Of a stretch of DNA of 19,126 bases, positions 15,428-19,126 are shown piece after piece. The position numbers and the translations under genes were made by a program. The notes beneath the pieces were generated by a model. The model was not told the DNA's origin, searched no databases, and worked only from the letters and a program-made list of their open reading frames with translations. The stretch covers positions 1-19,126 of the forward strand of contig JAWXBM010000146.1 in the NCBI GenBank assembly GCA_034440115.1, given 5' to 3'. The first letter of the stretch is position 1. Every line of letters starts with the position of its first letter. The stretch is from JAWXBM01 sp034440115. GTDB taxonomy: Bacteria; Pseudomonadota; Gammaproteobacteria; Xanthomonadales; SZUA-36.

Positions 15428-18400
15428 GTGCAAGTCCAAAATGCAAAGCCTACGCGTTCTGCTGCTTCAAACAACAGCATAAATGAATTCAAACTCAGCA
15501 AAGAAAAAGCACGCAGAAAACCCATAAGGGTTGGCACCACACTTTCCTGGCTGCTGGCCTTTGCGGTGATTCTCACACCCGCACAGATCGCCATCGCTGA
15601 TTATCTTGGAACCTCTACTATTCGGGTTTTTCTTGACCCAAATGACGTAAATCAAGTTGCGAATGGATTACAGGTAGGTGACACCTTTACCATCATCGGT
15701 GAAGTAACGCCTGGCGACACAGGAAGCGATACCGGTCAGTCCTCCTGGAACACCTTTTACACCGTAAATGGCGCCAAGGTAGTTGCCGCCGGCTTCAAGG
15801 CTTTCAGCGGTGGAAATTACATTGATATCGCAGCGCAGGATACCGATGCGGCCTATAACGGCTGCGGCTCTCGTGGTTGTAACATCGACGCGGCTTCCAG
15901 CGGAACCCTGAGAATAGATGATGGCTTTCTGAACAAACATCAGCAGGACACGGGTGTTTTCTATAGCCGTGATCCACGAACGGAATATATTCCGGGCGCT
16001 GGCACACCACCTGCACCAGGCGCTTCGGTATTTCCACCTCTCATCATTACGGGTGGTGCGGATATCCTTGGCACGCCAATGCCGATGCACAATATCTGGG
16101 ATTTTCACCAGACCTTGGCTTTTGGCGTGGACGTAGGCGATGGCGGCGGCACCTATGGAAACAATGGGCGCGGCAACATACCGGTATTCTCCAATGACAG
16201 CGGCGCAACCTGGTACGGAACGGGTTCGCCCATCGCAGGCCCTCATACCTATTACACCAACGATGTAAACCCATATTGCGGTACTTCTGGCACACAGCCA
16301 ACCACCGGCGTGTTGATTGCCAAAGGAACGGTAACCTCAAACAATGGTGGCACGCAGTTAAACGACACCACCGCAGTATTCAATCTCAATTGGGACAACG
16401 CCGTTGGAGCATTGCGGATTTTCAATACTTCCGATGGCAGCTCGGCCAATGTTACCAGTATCAACAGCACCACCCAGATCACCAGTGCAGCACTTTCTGG
16501 CGGAACGCAAAATGATTGGGATATTGGCGAAAATTACGAAGTCCGTTTCGTTACCGGCACAGTGCCTTCGTGGGCATACGACTTCACAGACCCGGAAAAC
16601 TGGACCGTAACAGGCATCCAGCAACATTCAGAAAACACCAACCGGTCTTTCATCGGCTCTGGCAACGATAATTTCGATAACCTGCAATGCGTCGGCCCAT
16701 GGCGTCGTTTGCAGGTGCCTAACGACAAGATCGGTGGTTCAGGAGCGGTGCTTCCTACAGCCGTTGATCCTGGAACCATTCTTAATAACTCAGTCGCCAC
16801 TGGATTGGGCGACACCTTTGCCGGATTGGGCGGCGAACTGCCAACTGACACCAACGCTGTCCGTTTTGCTTTCGGCGCGCGTGTCATCGGCGATATCGAA
16901 CTTTTTGGCATAACTGTTGAAATCACCAATGTGAATGATTTCCTTGCAGATGTTGCCAACCTCTGCGTCATGAGCCTGGGCAGCGATACCGCAGATACCT
17001 CCGCCAAAGACAACCCGTGGCGCTATTATGAGCCTGTCTTCAGCTCGCCATCGTCGGGTGGTTTGAATTGCCTTGATTTCAATCCTGATGCCAACCTGCT
17101 CAAACAGGCCGTGCACAAATCCAAATCAGCGACTTTGACCACAGGTTCAGTTGCGGCCAACAATCCGGCTGGCACGCAACTGATCCATGCGGCAGCCAAT
17201 TTTATTACGGCCGGCGTTACAGTGGGTGACGTTGTTCGCAATACTTCTGATAACAATTCCGTTGCGGTAGTTATATCGGTAGACAGCGCAACCCAGATTA
17301 CTCATACCCCCCTATCGGGCGGCACCCAGAACGACTGGGACAATGGCGAGAATTACCAGATCTATCGAGCCGGGTCCAGCAGCGCGCTGGTGGTGGCTGA
17401 CGAAGATGTCATCAGCTACGAAATTACCTTTACCAACACCACCAATGCCACCATGAATGGCATTCTGCTCAAAGACCGGCCTTTTGGTGGCATCAGCATA
17501 TCGAACGGCACGCTCGAAATGGATTTGCAGGAACCTAAAGCACCGGGATGTATCTACGGCAACTATAACGCCACCTTCAGTAGCAGCGGCACCGGCGGTG
17601 CCTATACCGCCAACTCAGCTTCTCTCAATGGCGCTGAAGGTCCGGCAGCCTGGGGCGCCATCAATGGTCTGGCCCCTGGAGATTCAGTCAAGGTATATAT
17701 GTGTTCCCGAGTCAAACAAGCTGGCACAGGCGACATTTTGCGTAACCTTGCCAGAGCGGAATGGACCGGATGTACGCCATTTTCTTTGAACGGCACTGTT
17801 ACAAGTAATGACGGCGGCGATGACCTGATCGACAGTAACGGCGATTTCCTCAGTTATGCCATTTTTGCCGGCGACACCGTTACTAATATTGGCGATGGCA
17901 ATTCCACTGGTACGGTAACAGTAGTCGACAGCAACACCAATATCAGCCACTCACAACTGTCGGGAGGCACGCAAAACGACTGGGACACCGGCGAGCAATA
18001 CGCTGTCAGTATTGGTTGTCTCACTTCGGTGGCCAGCCATGGATTGGGTACCAGTAGCACATTAACTGTGGCGAAAAACATCATTTCGGATAATGGCGGA
18101 ACCGCTACCCTGGATGACTTCAATGTTTCGGTTAACGCGCTTGAAGTGGCCTGGAATAATCCAGCTTCCACTGGCAACGGAGTTCAGCTGGTTACTTCCA
18201 ATCCGGCCGTGTACACATTGTCTGAGGCCAATCTGGCTGGCTACGTTGAAGGTAGCTGGTCTTGTGCAGACTCCAACAATGGCAACGCAGCTGTTGCTGT
18301 TACCAATGGGGGAGCTTTCGGTGGTTCCAATGTAACCTTGGGTGCCGGCCAGGATGTGGTGTGCACAATTACCAATAACGACATTCCTGCCAGTCTGACC

Positions 18401-19126
18401 GTTACCAAGACCATCGTGTCGGATAATGGCGGAACCGCGGTTGTGGGTGATTTTGACGTATCCGTTAACGCAGTTGAAGTCAGCTGGCCAAACCTGAATT
18501 CAACCACGGGCGGCACCCAACTGGTGACAAGCTCGATCGGCACTTACACATTATCTGAAGCCAATTTGCCAGGTTATGCAGAAGGCACCTGGTCCTGTGT
18601 GAATACGGCCAATGCAAATGCACCCGTTGCGGTTACCAATGGCGGCGCATTCGGAGGCAGTAACGTTACGGTAAGTGCCGGCCAGGATGTATCGTGTTCA
18701 ATCACCAATAATGATGATCCGGCTACTCTGACCATCACTAAAGTCATCGTGTCAAACAACGGCGGGACGGCTGTCGTGGGTGATTTCGACGTGTCTGTTA
18801 ACGCAGTGGAAGTGAGCTGGTCCAATGTCAACTCCACCACCGGCGGCACCCAACTGGTAGCTTCCACAGCCGGTCTCTACACGCTGTCAGAAATAGATGT
18901 GGCCGGTTATGCCGAAGGCACCTGGTCCTGTGTGGACACGGCCAATGGCAATGCGGCCGTTGCAGTCACCAACGCTGGTGCGTTTGGTGGTTCTAATGTG
19001 ACGGTTGCTTCCGGTCAAACGGTAAGCTGCACCATTACAAATGACGATATCGCAATTCCTGGCATCACCATTGATAAAGAAGGCAGCCTGGATCTGGGCG
19101 TTCCCGCCATCGCGACCGTCGGCGAC
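15428..19126 (+). CDS. Giant secreted repeat protein with DUF11-like and prealbumin-like domains, 5' part
   Basis: The frame is open from 15410 to the window end with no stop, so at least 1233 residues are encoded and the 3' end lies outside. GTG 15428 is the only plausible start, preceded by GGGGGTG. A long signal sequence (about 35 polar and basic residues, then SWLLAFAVILTPAQIAIA) is cut near residue 57. The first 240 or so mature residues are beta-rich and unrecognised. Three dispersed modules of about 73 residues lie at 300-372, 573-645 and 789-860. A DUF11-like segment (VVADEDVISYEITFTNTT) lies near 650-790. Three tandem Cys-paired domains lie at 879-1212. The visible end (GITIDKEGSLDLG) starts another DUF11 domain. 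The product is rich in Asn, Thr, Ser and Gly, as expected for a surface or secreted adhesin-like protein. Its anchor or secretion signal is not visible. Confidence 0.83.
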   Translation, partial: MQVQNAKPTRSAASNNSINEFKLSKEKARRKPIRVGTTLSWLLAFAVILTPAQIAIADYLGTSTIRVFLDPNDVNQVANGLQVGDTFTIIGEVTPGDTGSDTGQSSWNTFYTVNGAKVVAAGFKAFSGGNYIDIAAQDTDAAYNGCGSRGCNIDAASSGTLRIDDGFLNKHQQDTGVFYSRDPRTEYIPGAGTPPAPGASVFPPLIITGGADILGTPMPMHNIWDFHQTLAFGVDVGDGGGTYGNNGRGNIPVFSNDSGATWYGTGSPIAGPHTYYTNDVNPYCGTSGTQPTTGVLIAKGTVTSNNGGTQLNDTTAVFNLNWDNAVGALRIFNTSDGSSANVTSINSTTQITSAALSGGTQNDWDIGENYEVRFVTGTVPSWAYDFTDPENWTVTGIQQHSENTNRSFIGSGNDNFDNLQCVGPWRRLQVPNDKIGGSGAVLPTAVDPGTILNNSVATGLGDTFAGLGGELPTDTNAVRFAFGARVIGDIELFGITVEITNVNDFLADVANLCVMSLGSDTADTSAKDNPWRYYEPVFSSPSSGGLNCLDFNPDANLLKQAVHKSKSATLTTGSVAANNPAGTQLIHAAANFITAGVTVGDVVRNTSDNNSVAVVISVDSATQITHTPLSGGTQNDWDNGENYQIYRAGSSSALVVADEDVISYEITFTNTTNATMNGILLKDRPFGGISISNGTLEMDLQEPKAPGCIYGNYNATFSSSGTGGAYTANSASLNGAEGPAAWGAINGLAPGDSVKVYMCSRVKQAGTGDILRNLARAEWTGCTPFSLNGTVTSNDGGDDLIDSNGDFLSYAIFAGDTVTNIGDGNSTGTVTVVDSNTNISHSQLSGGTQNDWDTGEQYAVSIGCLTSVASHGLGTSSTLTVAKNIISDNGGTATLDDFNVSVNALEVAWNNPASTGNGVQLVTSNPAVYTLSEANLAGYVEGSWSCADSNNGNAAVAVTNGGAFGGSNVTLGAGQDVVCTITNNDIPASLTVTKTIVSDNGGTAVVGDFDVSVNAVEVSWPNLNSTTGGTQLVTSSIGTYTLSEANLPGYAEGTWSCVNTANANAPVAVTNGGAFGGSNVTVSAGQDVSCSITNNDDPATLTITKVIVSNNGGTAVVGDFDVSVNAVEVSWSNVNSTTGGTQLVASTAGLYTLSEIDVAGYAEGTWSCVDTANGNAAVAVTNAGAFGGSNVTVASGQTVSCTITNDDIAIPGITIDKEGSLDLGVPAIATVGD
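16325..16543 (+). repeat. Dispersed ~73-residue module, copy A (residues 300-372)
   Basis: Begins GTVTSNNGGTQL and ends LSGGTQNDWDIGENYEV. The middle holds IFNTSDGSSANVTSINSTTQIT, aligning with the other two copies. It lies inside an unrecognised domain, between PTTGVLIAK and RFVTGTVPSWAYDF. Confidence 0.85.
17144..17362 (+). repeat. Dispersed ~73-residue module, copy B (residues 573-645)
   Basis: Begins GSVAANNPAGTQL and ends LSGGTQNDWDNGENYQI, with VGDVVRNTSDNNSVAVVISV in the middle. It lies between HKSKSATLTT and the strand ALVVADEDVISYEITFTNTT. Those two segments look like the first strand and the body of one DUF11 domain. Confidence 0.85.
17792..18007 (+). repeat. Dispersed ~72-residue module, copy C (residues 789-860)
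   Basis: Begins GTVTSNDGGDDL and ends LSGGTQNDWDTGEQYAV, with AGDTVTNIGDGNSTGTVTVV in the middle. It lies between ARAEWTGCTPFSLN and SIGCLTSVASHG, so a Cys stands on each side of it. It directly precedes the tandem domain array. Confidence 0.85.
18062..19063 (+). repeat. Three tandem 111/112-residue Cys-paired domains
   Basis: Units are 18062-18394, 18395-18727 and 18728-19063, that is 111, 111 and 112 codons. Each starts L-T-[VI]-[AT]-K, continues NGGTA ... DF-x-VSVNA-x-EV-x-W, then YTLSE, GY-x-EG-x-WSC, VAVTN-x-GAFGGSNVT and ends C-[TS]-ITN. Each has two conserved Cys. The pattern resembles the prealbumin-like (SpaA-type) beta-sandwich repeats found next to DUF11 domains in secreted bacterial proteins. 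Units 2 and 3 share long identical protein stretches but differ at many third codon positions. Confidence 0.88.

Noticed and set aside
16325..18007. The three modules as recent transposon-like DNA insertions
   Set aside because: Synonymous positions have diverged almost completely in the conserved core, and no terminal inverted repeats or target duplications are visible. A protein-level module is the better reading.

Overview
The window looks like a chromosomal segment of a free-living gammaproteobacterium. The gene order fimU/fimT-pilV-pilW-pilX-pilY1-pilE is the Pseudomonas-type minor-pilin operon. A gammaproteobacterial PbpG-like endopeptidase tail, a DUF4845-like protein and a LysR regulator agree with this. 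The genus cannot be named from sequence alone. No tRNA, rRNA, CRISPR array, transposase or phage gene was seen.

Layout. (1) 1-284: 3' end of a PbpG/PBP7-type D,D-endopeptidase. (2) 399-7142: type IV pilus minor-pilin operon on the + strand. The first four genes are joined by 4-nt ATGA overlaps, followed by a large pilY1 and a pilE-like pilin. (3) 7414-8019: a second, solitary FimT/GspH-like prepilin with an unusually long leader. (4) 8020-8226: a convergent intergenic region with three compact GC hairpins. (5) 8227-11086, - strand: serine hydrolase of the beta-lactamase/NylB fold, GFA-family zinc protein, exported RidA-family protein and a small exported unknown protein followed by a perfect 13-bp inverted repeat. 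(6) 11197-12132: LysR regulator, divergent from the small exported protein. (7) 12179-14382, - strand: two-gene ABC-2 exporter. (8) 14636-15007: DUF4845-like membrane protein. (9) 15428 to the window end: the first 1233 codons of a giant secreted repeat protein, with no stop codon inside the window.

How the genes work together. The pilin block should provide the tip and priming complex of type IV pili: FimU, PilV, PilW, PilX and PilE as minor pilins, with PilY1 as the calcium-dependent tip adhesin and mechanosensor. The giant protein at the right edge is a second surface or secreted structure. It combines DUF11-like domains, three tandem 111/112-residue Cys-paired domains and three dispersed copies of a module of about 73 residues. 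That module carries the invariant core LSGGTQNDWD and seems to interrupt other domains. In that core, nine of ten codons differ synonymously among the copies while the protein sequence does not change. This dispersed module is the most interesting unexplained structure in the window.
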